43,056 nucleotides of DNA from Candidatus Methylacidiphilales bacterium (GCA_030054035.1 JASGCS010000008.1:34801-77856); one strand, 5' to 3'. Shown: positions 28,843 through 37,164, counted from the first letter of the stretch. Program-made: numbers and translations. Notes: generated by a model not told the origin, from the sequence alone.

Positions 28843-28924
28843 CAAGAATTTCATTTAAGAATTGGTACAGACGATGGGCTAGTTCAGAGGCTGTCATAAA
28901 AAAAAGCACAATATATAAATTTAA

Positions 28925-28933
28925 TGCTAGAAT
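28925..28933 (+). promoter_or_regulatory. Extended -10 promoter for the paralog pair
   Basis: TGC-TAGAAT at 28925-28933 fits an extended -10 element. The box ends 6 nt before the ATG at 28940, and no Shine-Dalgarno precedes that ATG, so the transcript may be leaderless. No good -35 was seen, as is common with extended -10 promoters. Confidence 0.4.
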
Positions 28934-28939
28934 ACAAGT

Positions 28940-30142
28940 ATGAAAAACATATCAAACCTTAATCCACTACCAGCTTTTAAATTTTTTTTACTTGGGCTTC
29001 TTTTAAGCAATGCATTCAATGCAATTGCCATCGACTATATTAATCTTAATGTAAATCTTATAGATGGTGAGAGTCCTGAGTGGAGAAAAAAAGAAGAATC
29101 TACTGTTAATGATTCAATTATCTATGCAAATAATTACTGGACAGAAAGCGCTCTGAATAATCCTAAATTTGATTTAGATTACATTAGATTCACTAGACTC
29201 ACTCAATCAGTAATTGATCAATTAGCGAGTAAGTATAGAAAAGATTTTGCTCGTGGTATTGACAAAGATTTAATAAGGTTACTAGCTGAAAGACAAACTA
29301 CGGTTGAAGTCGCTAGAACATTAGAAAATGGTACTGTATTGATTATGAAAGGTACTTTAGACAGCTCAGCCTTGACCAATTCAATCAAAGATTTTACAGT
29401 AGGCATTTATGATCGTATGAAACGCTATCAAGAAAACCCAGCCTCTTGTGTGGCTAGTGGGCTAACCTGCTATGCAGATTATGCAAGATTCGGTACTATT
29501 AACTACGATGATATTGAAAGTGTTATAAAAGTATTCAAACTTGAAAATACTATTGAGAAAGAAAAAGAATTTAAGGCTAAAAAGTTAGAATTAATAAAAT
29601 CATTGCAAGAGACAGTCAAATCCATAAAATCAAACTTGAAAATTGCAGTTATCCTTGAATGTAAAGGTTGTTTTGACAAAGAAATAAAGCCTTTACAATT
29701 TAGTCTAATTAATGAAATTGCTGCCGATGAATCGCGCAGGAGAAGAATTGAAGCACGCACAAAATACGGCATGCAGGACGTAATAAAAGAATTTAACGAT
29801 CAATTACAAAAATCACTTACTAATGACTTTGTTGCAAACGGATATACAACCCCGCTGTTTTTAACTAGCACTCCTGATACCTATGATAGTCAGACACTAT
29901 ACATATATGTTAATTATACAATTATTGAGATGTTTGGAAGTGGGGCGTATGATAATAAATTATATATTTCCTTTACTACCTTAGGGGTTTTAGGCTCCAA
30001 ACAATCCAACTTCTTGGTTACGGATTATTTTACTAAATCCTATTTTGAAACACCAATCCCAGCATTTGTAAGTATAGTACCTAAATCTACTAGAGTTATT
30101 ATTGAGAATCTCAACAATAATTTCTTATTGTATAGTTATTAA
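28940..30142 (+). CDS. Exported protein of unknown family, paralog 1
   Basis: The 400-residue protein has a signal peptide (FFLLGLLLSNAFNAIA, mature start near IDYINLNVN) and a mixed alpha/beta body. A helical, lysine- and glutamate-rich middle (EKEKEFKAKKLELIKSLQ) is visible. Two cysteine pairs, CVASGLTC at about 170-177 and ECKGC near 240-245, are kept as pairs in paralog 2 and probably form disulfides. It is followed after 4 nt by paralog 2, with which it aligns over the full length. No known domain is recognised. The flanking direct repeats and IS remnant suggest an acquired block. It may act in the periplasm or outside the cell. Confidence 0.65.
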   Translation: MKNISNLNPLPAFKFFLLGLLLSNAFNAIAIDYINLNVNLIDGESPEWRKKEESTVNDSIIYANNYWTESALNNPKFDLDYIRFTRLTQSVIDQLASKYRKDFARGIDKDLIRLLAERQTTVEVARTLENGTVLIMKGTLDSSALTNSIKDFTVGIYDRMKRYQENPASCVASGLTCYADYARFGTINYDDIESVIKVFKLENTIEKEKEFKAKKLELIKSLQETVKSIKSNLKIAVILECKGCFDKEIKPLQFSLINEIAADESRRRRIEARTKYGMQDVIKEFNDQLQKSLTNDFVANGYTTPLFLTSTPDTYDSQTLYIYVNYTIIEMFGSGAYDNKLYISFTTLGVLGSKQSNFLVTDYFTKSYFETPIPAFVSIVPKSTRVIIENLNNNFLLYSY

Positions 30143-30146
30143 TCTC

Positions 30147-31385
30147 ATGCAACAGGAAAATAATTATAATAATTATAATAATTATCACCGCTCAAACAAT
30201 AACACACTACCAGCAATGAAGTTGATTTTGATAGGGTTACTTTTAAGTAGCGCATTGAATACGGCTGCCATAGACTATATTAATCTTAATGTAAATCATA
30301 TCGATGGTGAAAATTCTGATTGGAAGAAAAAAGTAGATTCTTCCGTTAAGGGAGAAAAAGTCTATGCAATTAATTATTGGACTAAAATTTCTATGAGGCG
30401 GTATCCTGATCTTGAAATAAATAATGCTTGGTTCATACAAGAAGTAGTTGATCAATTAGCGAGTAACTATAAAAGTGCTTTTGCTAGAGGTATTAACAAA
30501 GATTTGATTAGATTATTGGCTGAAAGACATAGTACGGTAGAAATTGCGAAAATGTCATTGGCTAAAAATGATAGAGAGGTAATAATTAAGGGTAATATGG
30601 ATAGTGCTGTCGTGAGCAAATCTATAAAAGATTTTACCTTAGGCACTTATGATCGTATGAAACGCTATCAAGAAAACCCAGCCTCTTGTGTAGCGAGTGG
30701 GCTAACCTGCTATGCAGATTTTGTACGATTAGGTACAATTAGCTACGATGACATTAAAAGTGCCATTGAAATATTTAAGCTTGATAATACAATTGGGAAA
30801 GAAAAAGAATTTGAAGCTAAAAAGCTCGAATTATTAAAAGCAGTGCAGGAATCAGCTAAATCCATAAAATCAAATTTGAAAATTGCAATTATCTTGGAAT
30901 GTAAAGATTGTGTAGATAAAGAATTAAGAGATGCTGAAACTGGAGAATTACTCTTAGAAGGAAAGGCCTTTGAACAGATTAATAAAAGAGCTATAGCGCG
31001 TACAAAATACAATATGCAAGACTTAGCAAATGAGATGAATAAACAATTACAAAAATCACTATCTAAAGACCTTGTGGGATACGGATTTTCAGTGCCAATC
31101 TATTTAACGAGTAAACCAGAAAAATATGAGAGCGAGACACTGTACTTGCATGTTTCATATACTGTTAGAGAGTATTTTATAAATTATGATCTTGAAAATT
31201 CTTTAGTTATTGCCTATACAACCCTAGGAGTTTTAGGCTCCAACCAATCCAACTACCTAGTTTCGAGTTATTACGAACACCCTTATTTAGATACACCAAT
31301 TCCAGTATTTGGAATATTAGTGCCCAAGATTACTAAAGAAATTATCAGCAAACTCAAAATAAATTATCAGCTGTACAATTATTAA
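30147..31385 (+). CDS. Exported protein of unknown family, paralog 2
   Basis: The start is taken at ATG 30147 (412 residues), 4 nt after the paralog 1 stop; an in-frame ATG at 30102 inside paralog 1 would add 15 residues. The N-terminus has three Asn-Asn-Tyr repeats from a 9-nt tandem repeat, then a signal peptide (LILIGLLLSSALNTAA). The mature start IDYINLNVN is identical to that of paralog 1. The CVASGLTC pair and an ECKDC pair are conserved. A 73-bp stretch (30648-30720) differs from paralog 1 (29408-29480) at only two bases, far less than elsewhere. Function unknown; coexpression with paralog 1 is likely. Confidence 0.65.
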   Translation: MQQENNYNNYNNYHRSNNNTLPAMKLILIGLLLSSALNTAAIDYINLNVNHIDGENSDWKKKVDSSVKGEKVYAINYWTKISMRRYPDLEINNAWFIQEVVDQLASNYKSAFARGINKDLIRLLAERHSTVEIAKMSLAKNDREVIIKGNMDSAVVSKSIKDFTLGTYDRMKRYQENPASCVASGLTCYADFVRLGTISYDDIKSAIEIFKLDNTIGKEKEFEAKKLELLKAVQESAKSIKSNLKIAIILECKDCVDKELRDAETGELLLEGKAFEQINKRAIARTKYNMQDLANEMNKQLQKSLSKDLVGYGFSVPIYLTSKPEKYESETLYLHVSYTVREYFINYDLENSLVIAYTTLGVLGSNQSNYLVSSYYEHPYLDTPIPVFGILVPKITKEIISKLKINYQLYNY

Positions 31386-31417
31386 TTTTGACCATATCCA
31401 GTAAAACTGTGCCAAAT

Positions 31418-31436
31418 GCCTGATGAGATATCAGGC
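31418..31436 (+). terminator. Hairpin downstream of paralog 2
   Basis: GCCTGAT (31418-31424) pairs perfectly with ATCAGGC (31430-31436) across a 5-nt loop, 33 bp after the stop. No U-tract follows, so it may stabilise the 3' end or act with Rho rather than terminate alone. Confidence 0.35.
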
Positions 31437-31473
31437 CAATCTACAAACTTTACTTGTGATTCGCAGAAGTATC

Positions 31474-32118
31474 TATAGTTTGATCCCTTAGAAAAGTAAA
31501 ATCCTAATCAATAAATCTTTGTAGTTCTAGAGGACAAGAGAAGCCGAGTAATTCTTTTATTAACTTTGCGCACCTTCGAGCAACAACACTCTAGCGTGCA
31601 AAGAATCTTGCTTTTCTGATATCCGAGTAATATCTAACCTAACCACATGAATATCATTAGCAACTTCTTTAAACCCCTTGGCCATTTCAGCTCTTAATTC
31701 TGTAATTTCATTTTTAAATTCTTTTCTTAATTCGGAAATATCATTTTTAAATTCTTTTCTTAATTCTTTACTTTCTTGAACTAATTCTTTAATTTGAAAA
31801 ATCAATTCAGCAAACTTATCATCCACATTCTTAAACTTTTCATCCACATTCTTAAACTTTTCATCCACAACTTTAAACTTATCGTCCATCTTTTGGTCAA
31901 GTGATGCTTGGCAGACTCCCATTAAATTAAATCTATGCATACAATAAACAAACAGTATCAATACTGCTATATTAAACTGTGACAAATCTTTAATCAAAGT
32001 AATTACATTTTCCATGGCATCTCCATTTTATTATAATCAATTAGTTTTATGCATATCTTATTATTATAAAAATATAAAACGATGAGGGAAATTCTGATTT
32101 TTTTACATACTAGATAAC
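31474..32118. repeat. Long direct repeat R, right copy (645 bp)
   Basis: This is the second copy of the repeat at 28032-28664, offset by 3442 bp at its left end and 3454 bp at its right end (the net 12-nt indel difference). Both copies start with TATAGTTTGATCCC and end with ATAAC. To its left is the tail of paralog 2; directly to its right is the degenerate ileS fragment. Confidence 0.85.
31560..32015 (-). CDS. Membrane-anchored coiled-coil protein, right copy
   Basis: The 151-residue protein is nearly identical to the 28118-28561 product, with the same membrane helix, start and GGAG ribosome-binding site. It has one fewer seven-residue unit (KNVDDKF) and one extra 11-residue unit (FKNDISELRKE), so the two copies differ in coiled-coil length and register. 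It converges on paralog 2. Function unknown; anchoring in the inner membrane with the coil in the periplasm or cytoplasm is not resolved. Confidence 0.65.
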   Translation of the reverse strand: MENVITLIKDLSQFNIAVLILFVYCMHRFNLMGVCQASLDQKMDDKFKVVDEKFKNVDEKFKNVDDKFAELIFQIKELVQESKELRKEFKNDISELRKEFKNEITELRAEMAKGFKEVANDIHVVRLDITRISEKQDSLHARVLLLEGAQS

Positions 32119-32120
32119 TA

Positions 32121-32165
32121 AAGATTACGCCTTTGCAGATGGCTCGCACGATGTTATATATAGTA
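32121..32165 (+). pseudogene. Degenerate fragment of the ileS 3' end
   Basis: It matches 27936-27980 inside the ileS zinc-finger region at 37 of 45 positions; seven of the eight differences are transitions. In the same frame it reads DYAFADGSHDVIYST against DYTFADGSHNTICSR in IleRS, with a zinc-ligand Cys replaced by Tyr. It starts 2 bp after repeat R ends. Beyond 32165 no ileS similarity was seen. Confidence 0.6.
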
Positions 32166-32302
32166 CTTATGTCAAAGGCGGAGTTGTTTTACTTATGCCA
32201 TGATTTAAATAGGGGTGGAGGTGCAACCCGATTAGCAGAGCAAGGCTATTGCTGGAAACGAACTTCTTACAAATTGAAAGAAGTTGATATATCCAACTTG
32301 CA

Positions 32303-32336
32303 ATATTTGATAAATATAGCTATATATATCAAATAT
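32303..32336 (+). promoter_or_regulatory. 34-bp near-perfect palindrome upstream of the AAA ATPase gene
   Basis: Arms ATATTTGATA (32303-32312) and TATCAAATAT (32327-32336) flank a core TATAGCTATA (32315-32324). Only one symmetric pair of positions fails to match over 34 bp. It ends 16 bp before the ATG at 32353 and is followed by a possible -10 (TATAAT, 32341-32346). It is a likely operator or a cruciform/hairpin-forming site. The remaining 170 bp of this gap to the left holds only a possible IS630-like scrap. Confidence 0.45.
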
Positions 32337-32352
32337 ATCTTATAATTATAGG

Positions 32353-33498
32353 ATGAAAAGGGATCTTGATTCAGTTATCAGCAATTCAATCAATGCAAAG
32401 CCAGTAATACTGGTTGGGGCTAGGCAAGCTGGCAAAACCACCCTAGCCAAGATGATTGCAAGTCAAGCTAATGGTTACCAGTATTTTAACTATGATGTTG
32501 CTGAAGACAGGAAAATAATTCTAAAGCAAGCATGGGATTCCTATTCCTCTGTGCTTATCCTAGATGAAATACAGAAGATGAAGCAGTGGAAGACATGGCT
32601 AAAAGGAGTGATTGATAGTAAAAAACCAAAGATGAAGTTACTCGTTACTGGGAGTATGAAATTAAATCTATTGCGAAGGAGCGGCGATTCACTAGCAGGC
32701 AGATATCTACAGCATCATTTATATCCTGTAACAATAGCTGAACTACAGCAGGAATATAGTTGGGACGCACAGCAATCACTAGAACATCTCTTGCGGCGAG
32801 GTGGCTTTCCAGAACCATGTCTAGCAACTAATGACGCTACTGCACAACAATGGCACAACCAATACGCACGAGACATTATTAGGAACGATCTATTAGAACT
32901 AGACTCTATTAGAAGTATTAGTAGTATTGATGTGCTCTATGAGGAACTTAGGAGCAAAGTTGGATCTCCCCTATCAATCACAGCCCTCGCTAGAGATATT
33001 GGACTTAGCCATCATCTCGTACAGAAATACCTAACACTGTTTGAAGCAGTGTTTTTACTTTTTAAAATTACCCCTTGGCACAAAAACATAGCACATGCAA
33101 ACAAACTACAACCAAAATATTATTTTTACGATGTCTCGCAAGTAAAAAGATCAAGAGGCGTAACGCTTGAAAACATTGTCGCAATAGAACTCCACCAATG
33201 GGTACAGCTACAAAATGACTTAGGTAAGGGAAGCTATGCACTTCATTACATAAGAACAAAAGATGATGCAGAAGTAGATTTCGTAATTAGCAACCATAAC
33301 ACACCTACCCTACTCATAGAATGCAAACAAAGCGACGGCAAACCAAGCAAAAGTCTAATCAATATAGCTAAACGATGTGGCAACGCAGAAACTATACAGC
33401 TGGTTGAACAAATTAATCACCCCTACAAAGTAGGTAGCGTTGCCATTCAACCAATGGCGCAATGGCTGGTCAACTACTGCTCTATCAAAATAATGTAA
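32353..33498 (+). CDS. AAA-family ATPase with DUF4143 C-terminal domain
   Basis: The 381-residue protein has a P-loop GARQAGKTT at residues 22-30, Walker B VLILDE at 67-72 and a sensor region LLVTGSMKLNLLRRSGDSLAGR. The rest is the DUF4143 region, which begins with a winged-helix-like part (SITALARDIGLSHHLVQKYL). It ends in a PD-(D/E)XK-like core, EVDFVI then LLIECKQ. Such proteins are common accessory ATPases of uncertain role; ATP-dependent DNA or protein handling is inferred only. The ATG at 32353 is preceded by TATAGG. It converges with the nuclease-helicase operon. Confidence 0.8.
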   Translation: MKRDLDSVISNSINAKPVILVGARQAGKTTLAKMIASQANGYQYFNYDVAEDRKIILKQAWDSYSSVLILDEIQKMKQWKTWLKGVIDSKKPKMKLLVTGSMKLNLLRRSGDSLAGRYLQHHLYPVTIAELQQEYSWDAQQSLEHLLRRGGFPEPCLATNDATAQQWHNQYARDIIRNDLLELDSIRSISSIDVLYEELRSKVGSPLSITALARDIGLSHHLVQKYLTLFEAVFLLFKITPWHKNIAHANKLQPKYYFYDVSQVKRSRGVTLENIVAIELHQWVQLQNDLGKGSYALHYIRTKDDAEVDFVISNHNTPTLLIECKQSDGKPSKSLINIAKRCGNAETIQLVEQINHPYKVGSVAIQPMAQWLVNYCSIKIM

Positions 33499-33528
33499 TA
33501 TATTTTCTAAATATAAAACTACGATTTC

Positions 33529-33548
33529 GCTTAAATAAATATTTAAGC
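33529..33548 (+). terminator. AT-rich hairpin between convergent genes
   Basis: GCTTAAAT (33529-33536) pairs perfectly with ATTTAAGC (33541-33548) around AAAT, 31 bp after the ATPase stop. No U-tract; a weak terminator for either strand at best. The remaining ~130 bp to the nuclease stop shows no convincing gene. Confidence 0.25.
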
Positions 33549-33679
33549 AGCTTATTGCCTAATCGGGCAGATTTTCCTAGCGATGCTAATTTTATTTCGC
33601 AAGTGCTCTTGAGAGCAATGATATCTTCAAAGGTAATCGTGCCTTTTAATTTGGTAATTGACCTTTACTTTATTTTAAG

Positions 33680-34531
33680 TTATAAATACATTTCAATATC
33701 AAATTCAGTATCTGTATCATCTGATAAGATTTTATCTTTTATCTCTTTGGGATTAGTTGATGAAACGAAAGCTTTGTACGATTCGCAGGAAAAGCGCACA
33801 TCACAATGGCGACACACTTCAGATCCAAATGGTCTTTTAGAAACTGGCATTACTTTTTTCAATACGCTGGGTGGTGGTGGATTAAATTTGTAGTCTTCTA
33901 TTTGGTCAACTATTTCTTTGCAGTCAGCGATTGTCTCTCGCGCAAGTTTAGCATTGGTATTAATCTGGAGAATAGGGTCCCAATCACGAATAAAAGAGTC
34001 TAATGTGGCGTTAGATTGGATTACACTTGATGAAGACTCAGGAGTTAGGTACAATTTTTTTATTTCTTGCTTAATATGTCTAGGTACGGAAGTAGAAATA
34101 ACATAGGTGTTGGTTATGCTTTTGTCCTTATTATTAATATTCTTGCTCCAAATTTCTTTGCAGAGAGAAAGTTGTTTTTCACATTGAATTGCTATATCGG
34201 TGAGATATTCTTTGGGTTGTGTTTTAATTTCAAATAAAGCGGCACTCATTTCTACATCATCATATTGCATGATATCAACTACACCTTGAAGTGAGCATAC
34301 TCTTCCTTTGGTGGTATTAATATTATTCTCTTGAATTTTTTCTTCGCTGGCAATGATACTATTTTTCATTTGCTCATGTTTCAGCCAGTAAGCAACTACT
34401 TCAATATACGCATTAGTAATAACATGGTTATTGAGTGTGTGGCTACCTTGTGATTTAATTTCATTGACATTATTATCAAAGTACTCCCGTATTTTTGCGA
34501 GATGATGCTTTGATATTACACTTTCACTCAT
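33680..34531 (-). CDS. PD-(D/E)XK (Cas4/RecB-type) nuclease domain protein
   Basis: The 283-residue protein has the catalytic pattern GVVDIM (D86) and FEIKTQ (E101-x-K103). A C-terminal cysteine set, C240-x2-C243-x5-C249 (VCRHCDVRFSC), resembles the last three ligands of the 4Fe-4S cluster in AddB/Cas4-like nucleases. The usual first Cys and the alpha-helical opening of this domain are absent here but are found at the end of the upstream helicase (QQCPRKY). The start overlaps the helicase stop as ATGA, so both are made together. The most likely role is the nuclease half of a split helicase-nuclease acting on DNA ends or foreign DNA. Confidence 0.75.
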   Translation of the reverse strand: MSESVISKHHLAKIREYFDNNVNEIKSQGSHTLNNHVITNAYIEVVAYWLKHEQMKNSIIASEEKIQENNINTTKGRVCSLQGVVDIMQYDDVEMSAALFEIKTQPKEYLTDIAIQCEKQLSLCKEIWSKNINNKDKSITNTYVISTSVPRHIKQEIKKLYLTPESSSSVIQSNATLDSFIRDWDPILQINTNAKLARETIADCKEIVDQIEDYKFNPPPPSVLKKVMPVSKRPFGSEVCRHCDVRFSCESYKAFVSSTNPKEIKDKILSDDTDTEFDIEMYL

Positions 34532-37164
34532 GATGATTTGTTTTGTTTTTGCAAGAGCTCATAGTTGTGCATATCATTAATTGTTTTAAACACCAGAGCA
34601 CCATACTGTGGGCCAATTTCTCGAGATGGAGTAAATCCAAACATTCGGTAAAACATATACTTCCTTGGGCATTGTTGATAAGAATTAATATCAGCACTGA
34701 GACTATAACTCTTTCCCAAACTAACTGTTTGTTTTTTTTCTTCATGAACACATTGATATACTTCTGATAAGGAAATACTATTTAAACTGTCAGTAATTGT
34801 TTTAAGTGAATCAATGCGATTTTGTTTTTTAAATCGCAACATAATCAGCGTATTTTTTGCTCTACTCATCGCGACATAAAATAATCTTGCAGTATCATAC
34901 AGGGTAAGCTTAGCAATCGGTTCTAGCTGTTCTGGTGGCATAGTACTGTAACGGGGGATTACTTTCCTTATAAATGATTCAAGCACATTAACCTCATTTT
35001 TCTTTTTGTATAAATTGCCAAGAATAACTACGGGAAACTCCAATCCTTTTGATTGATGAATGGTGATAATGGGGACTCTGCCTTTGGGGAATGGGTCATC
35101 AGAGTCTTCGTGCTCTTTTATTTCCTGTAAATACATTGCCCGCAAATAACTTGAAAATCCTTTATGGTAAAACTTTGGCAAAATAGAAAATGATGGATTG
35201 TCATCGTCGTCTTCATCTTCTTTAGATTGGGTGAGATTGGCAAACTCTAGGGCAGAGTTAAGTTGTTTGGCGTAACCCATTTCAACTAAGGTGTTTAAAA
35301 AATCACTAATAGCAGAGAGCGTGTGCATGACAGTTACATCTTCATTGCTGGAGTTTTTATCTATGCTGAGCTGTTTTGAAAAATAACTAAACGAAAGTAG
35401 TTTATAGAATATATCTAGGAAACCATAATCAGAAGTAGAAGCGTAGGAGAGCATTCGTCTGAGTGGGTAACGGCTCATCCCATGCTCCATTAATTTATTT
35501 TGCCTTAACGATTTTGCGATTTGATTTTTTGCACTAACACCTTTGAGCAATGCGGCAAGATTTTCTTCACTTATTTTTTGGTCGCGATCTATTGCGCATT
35601 GAGCTATGCGTTCTGTTATTTCTTCAAGCCACACACATTGCAGTGCAATTTCTTTGGATAAGTTCTTGCAATATTTTTTTAACTCAGTGTCTTCTCGCAT
35701 CTCCTCATGCGCCCGTTGAAGCACTGCTGGTATCCATGTTTTTAATTCACCAAAGATTTTTTTATCATACCCATAGATAGTGCAGAGTAAACCCACCATC
35801 ACTTTGCTGACATCTTGTTCTAACATTAAACTCGCTCGTGGGCAATAGCTGGGTAGCCCGCTTTCGGCTAATGCTGATCGCAATTCTGATAAAAATTTAT
35901 TTCCTTGTAAATAGGTAAATAAAATGGCAATTTGATTGTAGTCGCTGACTTTGCCCTCTGATTTTAATTTTTTAATTAACAAAACAAGATTGGCTATAGC
36001 ATCTTCTTTAGAGTCTTGTTCATCGGTTACACAAACACTTAGGATTGCATCTGAATTGCGATTTTTACGATGGACTTGTAATTCCTTTTTGATATGAAAT
36101 AGTGAGTTCTTTCCCCAATCTTGGCTTTCCATAAAATTCTGATAGGTGGTTACAATCTCTGGCAATGAGCGATAATTGGTATTCAGTGAAATCATAGTTG
36201 GCCGCATAGCTAAATAATGTTGGCATCGTAAATCAAATTGGGTGAAGTTTGTAACGGTAGCACCACGAAAGCGGTATAGGGACTGATCATCATCACCGAC
36301 CACACATATATGGCTACCGGCTTTAGTCAACGCAAAGAATAATTGCTCTTGCACATGGTTGGTGTCTTGATACTCATCAATTATCACATGAGCAAAAGGG
36401 CTGATTTTCAATCTCACTACTCTATGTAACGCATCCTTCTGCATTAATGATAAATCACTGTAGCTATTTTCTGTGAGTGAGTTAACATAATATTGATACA
36501 TTCTAAGTAAGCGTGAATCTAGATCATCGCCGACGCAATCAAGACTAGTATCAAATAACTCTTCGGAGAGACGATTAAACAATGAGATTACATTGTCGGT
36601 AAATTTATGCCGCGAAGTAGAATTAGTCTTCCCTAAATATTCATTTACTTCGGGAATAAAAGTCTCAATGCTCGTAGAGTTAATCCCAGCAAACTCAAGC
36701 ATGGTATTCATAAAGGTATAGTTGTGTACATAGAGATATTGCTTAAACTCATCAAGTACCATGGGCACCTTTTTGCGCTCTCTGGCAACATCAAAATCTC
36801 TACTCCCAAGGATACGATAACAATTCGAATGGATGGTGCCTACGAACATCCCGGCGATATCTATGGATTCACCACTCACCTTTTGATATGAAGATAATAG
36901 TAGCTTTAATCCCTCAACTAATTCACGCGCAGCTTTTTTGGTAAAGGTACATAATAAGATTTCACTTGGCTTCACACCTCGATTGACCAATAAATTGAAT
37001 GTGCGCCACAATAATACTCGGGTTTTGCCTGACCCAGGTGCTGCACTTAAAAACAAAGGGCTTCTTCCCTCATATAGAATAGCTTGTGCTTGTTCAGGGT
37101 TAGGTCTAAAACCTAATTGAGACCAGTACTGTTCAAGGGTTTTCATTTCAGAAGCCAAAGACAT
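34528..37164 (-). CDS. UvrD/Rep-type superfamily 1 DNA helicase carrying the first part of a nuclease domain
   Basis: The 878-residue protein has all SF1A motifs: AAPGSGKT (41-48), CTFTKKAARE, IIDEYQDT (261-268), VVGDDDQSLYRFRGA, LNTNYRS, ITIHQSKGLEFP and LFYVAMSRAKN. It ends with SLSADINSYQQCPRKY and about 45 further residues including GALVFKTINDMH. This is how AddB/RecB/PcrA-fused nuclease domains begin (first Fe-S Cys, here C832, and a G-x-x-H-like motif). The frame then stops and the nuclease continues in the next gene. The ATG at 37164 has no good ribosome-binding site; ATG 37146 is an alternative. A repair or anti-phage helicase-nuclease is inferred. Confidence 0.85.
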   Translation of the reverse strand: MSLASEMKTLEQYWSQLGFRPNPEQAQAILYEGRSPLFLSAAPGSGKTRVLLWRTFNLLVNRGVKPSEILLCTFTKKAARELVEGLKLLLSSYQKVSGESIDIAGMFVGTIHSNCYRILGSRDFDVARERKKVPMVLDEFKQYLYVHNYTFMNTMLEFAGINSTSIETFIPEVNEYLGKTNSTSRHKFTDNVISLFNRLSEELFDTSLDCVGDDLDSRLLRMYQYYVNSLTENSYSDLSLMQKDALHRVVRLKISPFAHVIIDEYQDTNHVQEQLFFALTKAGSHICVVGDDDQSLYRFRGATVTNFTQFDLRCQHYLAMRPTMISLNTNYRSLPEIVTTYQNFMESQDWGKNSLFHIKKELQVHRKNRNSDAILSVCVTDEQDSKEDAIANLVLLIKKLKSEGKVSDYNQIAILFTYLQGNKFLSELRSALAESGLPSYCPRASLMLEQDVSKVMVGLLCTIYGYDKKIFGELKTWIPAVLQRAHEEMREDTELKKYCKNLSKEIALQCVWLEEITERIAQCAIDRDQKISEENLAALLKGVSAKNQIAKSLRQNKLMEHGMSRYPLRRMLSYASTSDYGFLDIFYKLLSFSYFSKQLSIDKNSSNEDVTVMHTLSAISDFLNTLVEMGYAKQLNSALEFANLTQSKEDEDDDDNPSFSILPKFYHKGFSSYLRAMYLQEIKEHEDSDDPFPKGRVPIITIHQSKGLEFPVVILGNLYKKKNEVNVLESFIRKVIPRYSTMPPEQLEPIAKLTLYDTARLFYVAMSRAKNTLIMLRFKKQNRIDSLKTITDSLNSISLSEVYQCVHEEKKQTVSLGKSYSLSADINSYQQCPRKYMFYRMFGFTPSREIGPQYGALVFKTINDMHNYELLQKQNKSS

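Noticed and set aside
32133-32345. 70-codon plus-strand frame as an independent gene
   Set aside because: It runs across the ileS fragment in another frame, has no ribosome-binding site and passes through the palindrome; only debris is supported.
33492-33665. Minus-strand frame of about 55 codons after the nuclease gene
   Set aside because: It is protein-like (LKGTITFEDIIALKS) but has no ATG, GTG or TTG start and follows a stop directly; a gene remnant cannot be shown.
33462-33893. 143-codon plus-strand frame downstream of the ATPase
   Set aside because: It lies mostly opposite the nuclease gene and has no coding-like pattern or start signal.
34528-34560. Programmed -1 frameshift joining helicase and nuclease
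   Set aside because: The A-rich stretch before the ATGA overlap does not contain a canonical slippery heptamer in the right frame; stop-restart is simpler.
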